64,000 nucleotides of DNA from JAPOXR01 sp965214695. Its GTDB lineage: Bacteria > Pseudomonadota > Alphaproteobacteria > Rhodobacterales > Rhodobacteraceae. The stretch is taken from assembly GCA_965214695.1 (NCBI GenBank), contig OZ243967.1, forward strand, positions 3,534,001 to 3,598,000. Direction: 5' to 3'. Each line of letters opens with the position of its first letter. The first letter of the stretch is position 1. Shown piece by piece: positions 27,501 through 34,207 of this stretch. The position numbers and the translations under genes are program-made. The notes below the pieces were generated by a model that worked only from the letters and a program-made list of their open reading frames with translations, was not told the DNA's origin and did not search any database.

Positions 27501-27551
27501 ATTTGCGAAACCGTCCAGTATGATCCGGAAGGAAGGAAGCTGAATGGCTGA
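24537..27551 (+). CDS. soxA: Sarcosine oxidase alpha subunit
   Basis: The large subunit, about 1004 residues as is usual. Domains in order: a small ferredoxin-like N-terminal segment (GYSGDTLASALLAND, FKYHRPRGI), a Rossmann NAD-binding domain (VGGGVAGLAAARSAARAGARV, around residue 175), and a C-terminal aminomethyltransferase-like folate domain (from about residue 610). The latter forms 5,10-methylene-tetrahydrofolate. The start is TTG at 24537, because LSTRLASGGRLIDRTRALQF matches known N-termini. The 3' end overlaps soxG by eight bases. Confidence 0.94.
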   Translation: MSTRLASGGRLIDRTRALQFRFDGTEMTGYSGDTLASALLANDQVMVGRSFKYHRPRGIVASGPEEPNALVTLGEGGRLEPNQRATVTELVDGLTAVSQNHWPSLGLDIGSVSDWLSKLLPAGFYYKTFMWPRPAWARLYEPLIRRAAGLGKPPRERDPDHYEHCHVHVDILVVGGGVAGLAAARSAARAGARVLVVEQSAVWGGRLFNDCGESEGVPAAEWLADCLKELRQNSRVSLLERTTGLGIYDHGYVVAGQRLGEAGPGFGGLKQRLWRIRASSVVLATGAIERPVCFAGNDVPGVMLASAVRDYVLDYGVSSGDRTVVLTNNDDAYRTAFVMVEAGLNVPAILDTRLDPAGSVRERARQLGIRVEAGMAIAGVKGRSRVTGISVCSQAGEGAVLKEMECECVAMSGGWSPTIHLWSHCGGKLLWCPDRSMFLPDPEHPPRDATGSQMVHPVGAANGWLAAGAALADSMAETGRLCRSLDLEAVDEVPALSGAGEECTTESAWTSPNGLGAKARSRAWVDFQNDVKVSDLELAVREGYTSAEHAKRYTTLGMATDQGKLSNVNGIALLSRTLCLGECEAGTTTFRPPYTPVPLGAIAGDAAGELFKQVRKTPMDAWHDRNGAYWEPVSDWRRPYCYLASPTETVQEAVNRESLAVRNSIGMLDATTLGKIIVKGRDAGKFLDMLYTNLMSSLKPGYCRYGLMCNENGFIMDDGVVARLDAESFLCHTTTGGADHIHGWMEEWLQCEWWKWDVFTANVTDQFAQIGVAGPKARDLLRKLGGMDVGADAMPFMTWAEGKLGKFSARVFRISFSGEVSFEIAVPANEGLDLWSTLLDAGQEFAVQPYGTEALHVLRAEKGYIMIGDETDGTVTPQDLGMNWIISKVKTDYLGKRAQERPHLTDSGRWKLVGLRPVEAKAELPAGSHAIEDAVNEHGQTRMIGRVTSSYFSPVLNRTIALGLVERGPERMGETLRFSTADGPVPARICETVQYDPEGRKLNG

Positions 27552-28098
27552 GCGGTCAAGCACGAGCACCAACAGCGGCTTCAGCCCGGTGCCGCCGCGC
27601 GGCATGGTCATGCTCCGCGGCAGGTTGGGCAACAGGGAATTTGCATCTGCCCTGGCCGAAGCTGGTTGCCAGGTTCCCGGAAAGGGGCGGATTGTGCACA
27701 GGGACGGCATTGACTCGGCGTGGATGTCACCGGATGAATTGCTGGTGATGTGCAAGTCTGGCGTCGCCGGCAAGCTCTGCCGCAACCTGTCCACCAGCCT
27801 GCGGGACATTCATCACCTGGCTGTCGTCGTGTCCGACATGCGGGCAGAATTCAAGGTGACGGGGGATGTTCGCGACGTCCTGGCCAAGGGCACGCCCGCC
27901 GACCTGTCCCCCGAGAATTTCCGCGTGGGAGATTTCAGGCGCTCACGGATCGGCCAGGTCCAGGCCGCCTTCTGGTTGTCGAACCAGGAATGCGCCAGGC
28001 TGATTTGCAGGAGATCGGAAGCCGAATATCTGGCCGGATGGCTCGAGCGTGCTACCGCGCCGGGGAGCGGGCTGGAATTCTATCACCGCCAGACCTGA
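27544..28098 (+). CDS. soxG: Sarcosine oxidase gamma subunit
   Basis: The fourth subunit of heterotetrameric sarcosine oxidase, 184 residues, structurally resembling part of the aminomethyltransferase fold. Family features include ARGRLGN-like MLRGRLGNREFASAL and WMSPDELLVMC, then DVSD-like VVVSDMRAEFKVTG. The start overlaps the soxA stop by eight bases, indicating coupling. It closes the classic soxBDAG order. Confidence 0.92.
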   Translation: MAERSSTSTNSGFSPVPPRGMVMLRGRLGNREFASALAEAGCQVPGKGRIVHRDGIDSAWMSPDELLVMCKSGVAGKLCRNLSTSLRDIHHLAVVVSDMRAEFKVTGDVRDVLAKGTPADLSPENFRVGDFRRSRIGQVQAAFWLSNQECARLICRRSEAEYLAGWLERATAPGSGLEFYHRQT

Positions 28099-28239
28099 CC
28101 ATCTTCAGCCACGGCAGGACGACATCGACACTGCTCCCGCTTGCGCCATGCGCTGGCTGCAACCCGGCTTTGCCCAAATTCACCTCGAATCCAGACGCTG
28201 CGTTCATATGTCATGGGCTGACAGCAAGAGGAGTTTGTC

Positions 28240-28407
28240 ATGCAACAGATTCAGCCCGGCAGCATTGATTACCCGGCCATCCAGGAACAGGCATCGGAGC
28301 TTCGTGCCCAGGCCATGCGGCAGATGTTCAGGTCGGCAATCCACCGCTTGCGGCGCCTGGCGGATGCCGGGATTCACACCGCCCTGCATCCCCGCACGGC
28401 CCGGTAG
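28240..28407 (+). CDS. RSP_7527-type small protein
   Basis: A 55-residue protein preceded by AAGAGGAG (28226-28233) six bases before its ATG. The sequence contains DYPAIQEQASELRAQAMRQMF, typical of small alphaproteobacterial proteins named after RSP_7527, with a conserved tyrosine, then Ala/Arg-rich amphipathic helix. The C-terminal half (RLRRLADAGIHTALHPRTAR) is basic. The function is unknown. It lies between soxG and the Rieske gene and could share their transcript. Confidence 0.72.
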   Translation: MQQIQPGSIDYPAIQEQASELRAQAMRQMFRSAIHRLRRLADAGIHTALHPRTAR

Positions 28408-28787
28408 CCTTCACACCGACCCACCCCCAGCAGCGCCGGGACGGCATTGCCGGTCGTCTGCAGGACAACAATCACGGTGAGGCTCCACATTGCTGCCTCA
28501 TCGGGGAATGCCCCCCGGAGTCCGGGAGTTCGGCGTGGTTTCCGAGGTGGCAGCGCACAATGCCCTTGAGACTGCAAATTCAACTATCCAATGACGAATA
28601 TCGGCCTACGGAGGTGCAGCCCTGGTCCGTTGGACCGGTCCGCCAATGGCCGAAATGGGGATTGATGAAGGCGAAACGCCTGGTCAGGGCCTGGCCAGCC
28701 CCCGGAATCTGTTGAACATTGACTTGCATGCCGGGCCGTCCGGGAACATTGTTCGGCGGTTGAATCTGCAGCAGGAGAGCAATCCGG
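28408..28787. other. Intergenic region before the Rieske oxygenase gene
   Basis: About 380 bases with no convincing gene. It probably holds a separate promoter for the downstream oxygenase. No terminator hairpin with a T-tract was seen. Confidence 0.4.
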
Positions 28788-29924
28788 ATGGATCAGCAAC
28801 CGATGGAGCCTGCACATGGTGACCAGCCTTTCACCGATGATCCGGCGCAGTCCTATACCATCCCGTCACGCCATTATCATGATCCCGACCTGTTCCGGAA
28901 GGAACGGGCGGCGATCTTCTTCCGAAACTGGATCTATGTCGGGCATGTCAGCCAGCTTGGTGAGGCCGGCAGCTACCTGACCGCCAGGATTCACGAACAG
29001 AGCGTCCTGGTGATCAGGTCGCGGGATGGCCGCATCCGCGGCTTCTACAATGTGTGCCGGCATCGGGGGCACGAGCTTGTCGACGGGTGCGGAAAAACCA
29101 ATGTCATTACCTGCCCCTACCATGCATGGGCCTATGATCTCGATGGCACGCTGAAGAGCGCGAGGAGCACCGGCAACATGCGCGGATTCGATCGCGGCCA
29201 GTTTTCGCTTGCCGCGGTCAGGGTCGAGGCGCTCTGCGGCCTGGTCTTCGTGAACCTTGACCCGGATGCCTGTCCGCTCGCCGAGCAGGCGCCGGGGCTT
29301 GAGGAGGAGATTCGCCGCTATTGCCCCCGGCTCGACGAACTCGAATTCGGCCAGCGGGATCACTACGTGGTCCGGTCGAACTGGAAGATCCTGATCGACA
29401 ATTTCCTCGAATGCTACCACTGCCACCCGGCACACAAGGATTTCGTGACCCTCTGCGACATGGACAGCTACCGGTCCCGGGCCAGCGGAATTTATTCGAG
29501 CCATTGCTCTGCCAAGGCGCGCTCGACGAAGAACGCCGCCTATCATTTCGAGGCCGGGGAGGTCGATTTCGGCTATGCAGGCTGGTTCCTGTGGCCCAAT
29601 CTGACGATCTGGGTCTATCCCGGCGAGCCAAACCTGTCGGTCCTGCAGATGCTGCCTGATGGCCCCGAACAGACCATCGAGTACCAGGACTGGTTTCTTC
29701 CCGGCGGCGCACCGTCCCGGCAGATCAGGGATGCCATGGCCTACCAGAAGGATGTCCTGCAGCCCGAGGATATTCGCCTGTGCGAAAGCGTCCAGAAGGG
29801 CCTGAAGTCATTCGGCTACAACCAGGGCCGGTTCGTTGTCGATGACGAGCATCCGGAGCTGAGCGAACACGCGGTTCATCATTTCCAGCAACTGTATGTC
29901 GAGGCAATGGACGGGATTACCTGA
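28788..29924 (+). CDS. Rieske-type ring-hydroxylating/N-demethylating oxygenase alpha subunit
   Basis: A 378-residue oxygenase component. The Rieske 2Fe-2S site is C90-x-H92...C109-x2-H112 (CRHRGH and CPYHAW). The mononuclear iron site is in DNFLECYHCHPAHKDF with His211 and His216. The fold and length resemble oxygenases that attack aromatic rings or quaternary amines such as glycine betaine, stachydrine or carnitine. The neighbouring sarcosine oxidase operon makes an N-demethylase or betaine monooxygenase role attractive. No ferredoxin reductase partner is adjacent. It ends eight bases inside the convergent M48 gene. Confidence 0.85.
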   Translation: MDQQPMEPAHGDQPFTDDPAQSYTIPSRHYHDPDLFRKERAAIFFRNWIYVGHVSQLGEAGSYLTARIHEQSVLVIRSRDGRIRGFYNVCRHRGHELVDGCGKTNVITCPYHAWAYDLDGTLKSARSTGNMRGFDRGQFSLAAVRVEALCGLVFVNLDPDACPLAEQAPGLEEEIRRYCPRLDELEFGQRDHYVVRSNWKILIDNFLECYHCHPAHKDFVTLCDMDSYRSRASGIYSSHCSAKARSTKNAAYHFEAGEVDFGYAGWFLWPNLTIWVYPGEPNLSVLQMLPDGPEQTIEYQDWFLPGGAPSRQIRDAMAYQKDVLQPEDIRLCESVQKGLKSFGYNQGRFVVDDEHPELSEHAVHHFQQLYVEAMDGIT

Positions 29925-30645
29925 CCAGCCTGGCCAGATCGGTATTGTGATCCGGCCCGTCCGGGGATTTCCAGCGCCGTTCATTCTTCTCGATGGCGGC
30001 GATTCGTTTCGGAATGGGCGGGTGGCTCATCAGCCAGGCGACTGCACCCCCGGTATGGCCAGTCATGTGCTCGAGGCTTTGCAGCATGGTCTTCTGCACG
30101 CCGGTTCCGAGCCCGGCCTTGATCAGCAGGGCGCTCGCATATTTGTCAGCGGCATACTCGTCATCGCGGGACAGCCGCGAGACCAGCAGGCTGGTCAGAC
30201 CGTCGGCAATGGACGGGCCGACGAATGGTATGAAGCGGCCAAGCATGAATCCAAGCAGCATGCGGGCCGCATTCTGGCCAGCAAACACCGTCAGCCGCCG
30301 CTTGCCATGGCCGAGAGCCACGTGACCGAGTTCATGGGCGGTGACCGAACTCAGTTCCTCCGCCGAGATTTCGCCTCGCCGGTAGCATTCGAACAACCCC
30401 CGGGTCAGGTAGAGATCTCCTTCGGGCGTGGTCAGCCCGTTCACGGTGCCGACCTCGTAGATCGAGGTCGTGATCTCCGGAATTCCGGCGGCGGTGGCCA
30501 GCCGGGCGTTAAGGCGCTGGAGCTTCGGATCAGACAGGGCGGTCGACTGTCGGCGCAGGCGACGACGGGTCTGGAAGGCCGAGACCCTGAACATGGCAAG
30601 GGCATAGACCAGGGGTGCCAGCAGCAGGAGAAATTTCGAGATCAT
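29917..30645 (-). CDS. M48 family membrane-associated zinc metalloprotease
   Basis: A 242-residue M48 peptidase related to HtpX. The N-terminal membrane helix is FLLLLAPLVYALAMF. The zinc site is HELGH (104-108), and a third ligand Glu is in DDEYAADKYA. It presumably acts in membrane protein quality control. The ATG overlaps the dgoA stop by four bases (ATGA), so it is the third gene of a coupled dgoK-dgoA-M48 unit, an odd partner for sugar catabolism. The 3' end overlaps the convergent Rieske gene by eight bases. Confidence 0.9.
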   Translation of the reverse strand: MISKFLLLLAPLVYALAMFRVSAFQTRRRLRRQSTALSDPKLQRLNARLATAAGIPEITTSIYEVGTVNGLTTPEGDLYLTRGLFECYRRGEISAEELSSVTAHELGHVALGHGKRRLTVFAGQNAARMLLGFMLGRFIPFVGPSIADGLTSLLVSRLSRDDEYAADKYASALLIKAGLGTGVQKTMLQSLEHMTGHTGGAVAWLMSHPPIPKRIAAIEKNERRWKSPDGPDHNTDLARLVR

Positions 30646-31274
30646 CGAATCGTCTGGTTGTCGGTCATCCGGGCAACGGCGCGGTCATAGGCGTCAACCA
30701 CGAGATGTGAATTCCTGCGGATGTCGTCAAGTGCCATGCCCGGCCGGAACAGCGCAGATCCGATTCCGAACCCGTCAATCCCGCCTTGCAGCCAGGCATG
30801 GAACCCGCCCGGCTCGACGCCGCCAACCGCGTAAAGCCTCGTTCCCGCCGGCAGTACGGCGCGGATGGCGCCAATACCGGCAATACCGACGAGGCCGGCG
30901 GGAAAGATCTTGAGGCCGTCGGCGCCGGCGCGGAGTGCGGCAAGGCATTCGGTCGGGGTGAATGCCCCTGGCCAGGACTGCATGTTCAGCCCCCTGGTGG
31001 CGGCAATGACATCCCGGTCGGTATTCGGCGAGACGATGATCCGAGAGCCGCAGGCGAATGCCCGGTGGACCTCATCCGGTGCCAGCACGGTTCCGGCCCC
31101 GATGGTGGCCCGGTCGCCGAAGGCGTCGACCAGGAGCCGGATGCTGTCAAATGGTTGCGGCGAATTGAGCGGGATTTCGATGGTCTCGAAGCCCGCTGCA
31201 AGCAGGATGTCGCCGACCTCGATGACCTGGTCAGGTCGTATCCCCCGCAGAATGGCGATCAGCGGCCTGGTCAT
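30642..31274 (-). CDS. dgoA: 2-dehydro-3-deoxy-6-phosphogalactonate aldolase
   Basis: A class-I aldolase of the KDPG/KDPGal family that splits 2-keto-3-deoxy-6-phosphogalactonate into pyruvate and glyceraldehyde 3-phosphate in the De Ley-Doudoroff route. The 210-residue protein has the Schiff-base lysine Lys122 in GADGLKIFPAG, and ETIEIPLNSPQP, which distinguishes the galactonate branch. It overlaps dgoK by four bases upstream and the M48 gene by four bases downstream. The neighbouring kinase supports the DgoA rather than Eda assignment. Confidence 0.93.
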   Translation of the reverse strand: MTRPLIAILRGIRPDQVIEVGDILLAAGFETIEIPLNSPQPFDSIRLLVDAFGDRATIGAGTVLAPDEVHRAFACGSRIIVSPNTDRDVIAATRGLNMQSWPGAFTPTECLAALRAGADGLKIFPAGLVGIAGIGAIRAVLPAGTRLYAVGGVEPGGFHAWLQGGIDGFGIGSALFRPGMALDDIRRNSHLVVDAYDRAVARMTDNQTIR

Positions 31275-32182
31275 CGCCTGCCCCCGGCCATTCCGAGCGC
31301 CGCAGCAAGGCCGGCAAGCACCGCGTCTTCAGAGTCAACGATCCGGAAAGGCTTCCCGGTGAAGCCAATGGCCGCCGAATAGGCATCGGTGGCCGGGCCT
31401 GACCCGACCAGGACCAACTCGCGATTCTCCCAAAGCGATCGGGTTGACTGCAGCTCGGCCCCGATTAGCAGCCCTGACAGGCGCGCCCGCGCCGCCTCGG
31501 GCTTCAGCCCGGCCGTCAACGCGCTGGCCCTGATGCCGAAGAGTTGGCTGGCCAGTGCCGTCGGCCGCTGCATTCCCTGCCCGACCGCCGCCAAGAATTC
31601 GTCACCGGACCAGCCGGAGTGCGCAACCGAATGCCGCAGCAGCGAGCCCGTGGCCAGCAATTGGAACAGCTCGCCGGTCATGAAGGTCCGGAAGCTTTCG
31701 ACCCGACCGCAGCCGATCCGGGCCCACTTGGTATGGGTTCCCGGCAGGCAGGCGACGCCGTCAAAACCGGGCGCGGTTGCCAGCAGGCCGGCAATCTGGG
31801 TCTCCTCGCCACGCATGACATCCGGCTCCGGGCCGACAAATTTGAGACCGGCAATCACCGACACCATCAATCCCGGACAGGATTCATGCGGCGATACCAA
31901 GGATTGCGGTGTCACCGGAACGCAGGGTGTGCAACGATAGGGTGCATGGATCCAGCCGCCATCGGCGCCCACCATGCCGCAGGCCACTGCCGGAACCGAC
32001 GCTCCCTTCGGCAGCCACTCACCGACCAGGTCCAGAAGAGCCGGTCTGAAACCGCCTGGCTCCAGCCTTGCCATTCCCTGGTCGGAACTGGCCCTGCTGC
32101 AGATCCCGCCATCCTCGCGCATTCCCCAGGCACGAAGATGCGTGGTTCCCCAGTCAATGCCGATCCAGTCAGGACAGGTCAC
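31271..32182 (-). CDS. dgoK: 2-dehydro-3-deoxygalactonokinase
   Basis: A sugar-acid kinase that phosphorylates 2-keto-3-deoxygalactonate to the substrate of DgoA. The 303-residue protein begins TCPDWIGIDWGTTHLRAWGM (ATPase phosphate-1 motif of the FGGY/actin-like fold) and has PGTHTKWARI in the middle. The start is GTG at 32182 with GGGAG eight bases upstream; the frame extends to 32308 but the extra residues are not family-like. It overlaps dgoA by four bases. Confidence 0.92.
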   Translation of the reverse strand: MTCPDWIGIDWGTTHLRAWGMREDGGICSRASSDQGMARLEPGGFRPALLDLVGEWLPKGASVPAVACGMVGADGGWIHAPYRCTPCVPVTPQSLVSPHESCPGLMVSVIAGLKFVGPEPDVMRGEETQIAGLLATAPGFDGVACLPGTHTKWARIGCGRVESFRTFMTGELFQLLATGSLLRHSVAHSGWSGDEFLAAVGQGMQRPTALASQLFGIRASALTAGLKPEAARARLSGLLIGAELQSTRSLWENRELVLVGSGPATDAYSAAIGFTGKPFRIVDSEDAVLAGLAAALGMAGGRR

Positions 32183-32683
32183 CGGACACTCCCGATGATT
32201 GCTGGACAATGCCGCTGCGCCAATGTCGGCGGAAGCTGTCCTTTCCGGCTCCATGGTGCCGGGAGGCGACGAAGACATGGGACCTCGGGCCGGGAATGCC
32301 CCGGGCATTCAACCTCGACGGGGATGTGTGACAGCTGAACAACATGCGGCAATACGGCCTTGTAACCTCGACTTGCCTGCAGGTACCCGATTCGCCGACC
32401 AGATTACAGGGCCGCCGCCGACCGGCTCCGTTGACAGGGAGAAGAGTTTGCCGGAACGGGCTGGCCGGAAGCCAATTCCGGTCCGATGACCTGCCCGGCG
32501 GGCGGACCGGCTTCGGCCGGCCCTGCAGTGCCGGCAAGGGGCAGGTTGGACAGGGCCTGTCCATTCCGCACGCCGTGCATGCGAATTGTCCACCCGAAAC
32601 CGAACCAACTGGCAGATCTCCATGTTCCGTTTTGGTGCGCTTGCCGATAATTGACGAGAATCGGCTGGAAGCTGGATTGATCG
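32183..32683. other. Divergent control region between dgoK and the GH4 gene
   Basis: About 500 bases with no supported gene, between two divergent catabolic transcripts, so it should hold their promoters and operators. A perfect 8-bp inverted repeat, CCGGTCCG (32478-32485) and CGGACCGG (32503-32510), with a 17-base spacer is the most visible dyad. No adjacent regulator gene is present in the window. Confidence 0.5.
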
Positions 32684-34039
32684 ATGACCAATACTCCAAG
32701 AATAGCCTTCATCGGTGCGGGCTCGACCGTATTCCTGAGGAATCTCGTCGGCGACATTCTCCAAATGGAGGCAATGCAACGGGCGCATCTGGCCCTGATG
32801 GATATCGACGAGGCAAGGCTCGACGACGCGCATGTGGTGACCAGCAAGCTGATCCGGCAATTGGCACCCGGCGCCAGGGTGACCACTCATGCCAGCCAGC
32901 GCCAGGCGATTGAAGGTGCGGATTTCGTGATCGTTGCCTTCCAGATTGGCGGATACCGGCCGGGAACCGTGACCGACTTCGAGATCCCGAAGGCATTCGG
33001 CCTGCGGCAGACCATCGGTGATACGCTCGGTATTGGCGGGATCATGCGCGGCCTGCGCACGGTTCCGCAACTGTGGAGCCTGTGCGCCGACATGCTTGAG
33101 CTCTGCCCGGACGCCCTGATGCTCCAATATGTCAATCCGATGGCAATCAACATGTGGGCGATTGCCGAGAAATTTCCGGCAATCAAGGCGGTCGGTCTTT
33201 GCCACTCGGTCCAGTGGACGATCGAGGACCTGGCCTGGGATCTGGATTTGTCGCCGGAACAGATTAGGTTCCGCAGCGCCGGCATCAACCACATGGCATT
33301 CTTCCTGACCCTGGAGGAGGTCTGCACCGACGGCAGTCACGAGGATCTCTATCCGCGGCTGATCGAGGGCTACCGCGCCGGCCGAATTCCCAAGCCGAAC
33401 CGGCATGAGCCGAATTGCCCGAACCTGGTTCGCTACGAGGTGATGACAAGGCTGGGGTATTTCGTGACCGAGAGCTCGGAACATTTCGCCGAATATGTTC
33501 CCTGGTTCATCAAGGAGGGTCGAGCGGATCTGGTCGAGAAATTCGCCATTCCCCTCGATGAGTACCCGGCCCGTTGTGAACGGCAGATCGAGGACTGGGA
33601 GCGGCAGTCAACGGAAATCCGCACGGCCGATACCATCCCGGTCGAGCCAAGCCGCGAATACGCATCCGATATCATCAATTCGGTTTGCACCGGAAGCCGG
33701 TCGGTCATCTACGGCAATGTTCCGAATCACGGCCTGATTTCCTCCCTGCCGGCCCGATGCGCGGTCGAGGTTCCCTGCCTGGTCGACTGCAACGGCATTC
33801 AGCCGGTGAAGATGGGGTCGCTGCCGCCGCAGCTGACGGCAATCATGCGAACCAACATCAATGTCCAGGAGCTGACCGTGGCGGCGCTGATGCAGGAGAA
33901 CCGGGACCACGTCTACCATGCGGCAATGATGGATCCCCACACCGCTGCCGAACTTGACCTGGAACAGATCACCGGCATGGTGGATCAACTCGTTGACGCC
34001 CACGGCGAATGGCTGCCGTCCTGGCTAGGCGGCAATTGA
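32684..34039 (+). CDS. GH4 family NAD-dependent alpha-galactosidase/glucosidase
   Basis: A 451-residue glycosidase of family GH4, which uses NAD+ and a divalent metal in a redox-elimination mechanism. The nucleotide loop is FIGAGSTVF (near residue 9). The metal-site cysteine sits in GLCHSVQW, a CHSV motif linked to MelA-type alpha-galactosidases, with His in GINHMAFF and Asn in YVNPMAINMWA. The neighbouring GH2 and dgo genes fit galactoside use. Exact specificity cannot be decided from sequence. Confidence 0.9.
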   Translation: MTNTPRIAFIGAGSTVFLRNLVGDILQMEAMQRAHLALMDIDEARLDDAHVVTSKLIRQLAPGARVTTHASQRQAIEGADFVIVAFQIGGYRPGTVTDFEIPKAFGLRQTIGDTLGIGGIMRGLRTVPQLWSLCADMLELCPDALMLQYVNPMAINMWAIAEKFPAIKAVGLCHSVQWTIEDLAWDLDLSPEQIRFRSAGINHMAFFLTLEEVCTDGSHEDLYPRLIEGYRAGRIPKPNRHEPNCPNLVRYEVMTRLGYFVTESSEHFAEYVPWFIKEGRADLVEKFAIPLDEYPARCERQIEDWERQSTEIRTADTIPVEPSREYASDIINSVCTGSRSVIYGNVPNHGLISSLPARCAVEVPCLVDCNGIQPVKMGSLPPQLTAIMRTNINVQELTVAALMQENRDHVYHAAMMDPHTAAELDLEQITGMVDQLVDAHGEWLPSWLGGN

Positions 34040-34207
34040 TCGGGCCCGCCGACAAGACATGCAGACATGTGGCACATCGGCCAGGCCATCCATTCCCTGC
34101 GGACGCATGTTCCGGGGCTGCCGCCTGCCGGGCGGCGGGCGGCCTGACGGGGCGTGGCCGGAATTGCTGCCATGGCCGGCAGTCGGGAGAGGGGTCGGGG
34201 AGTCAAT

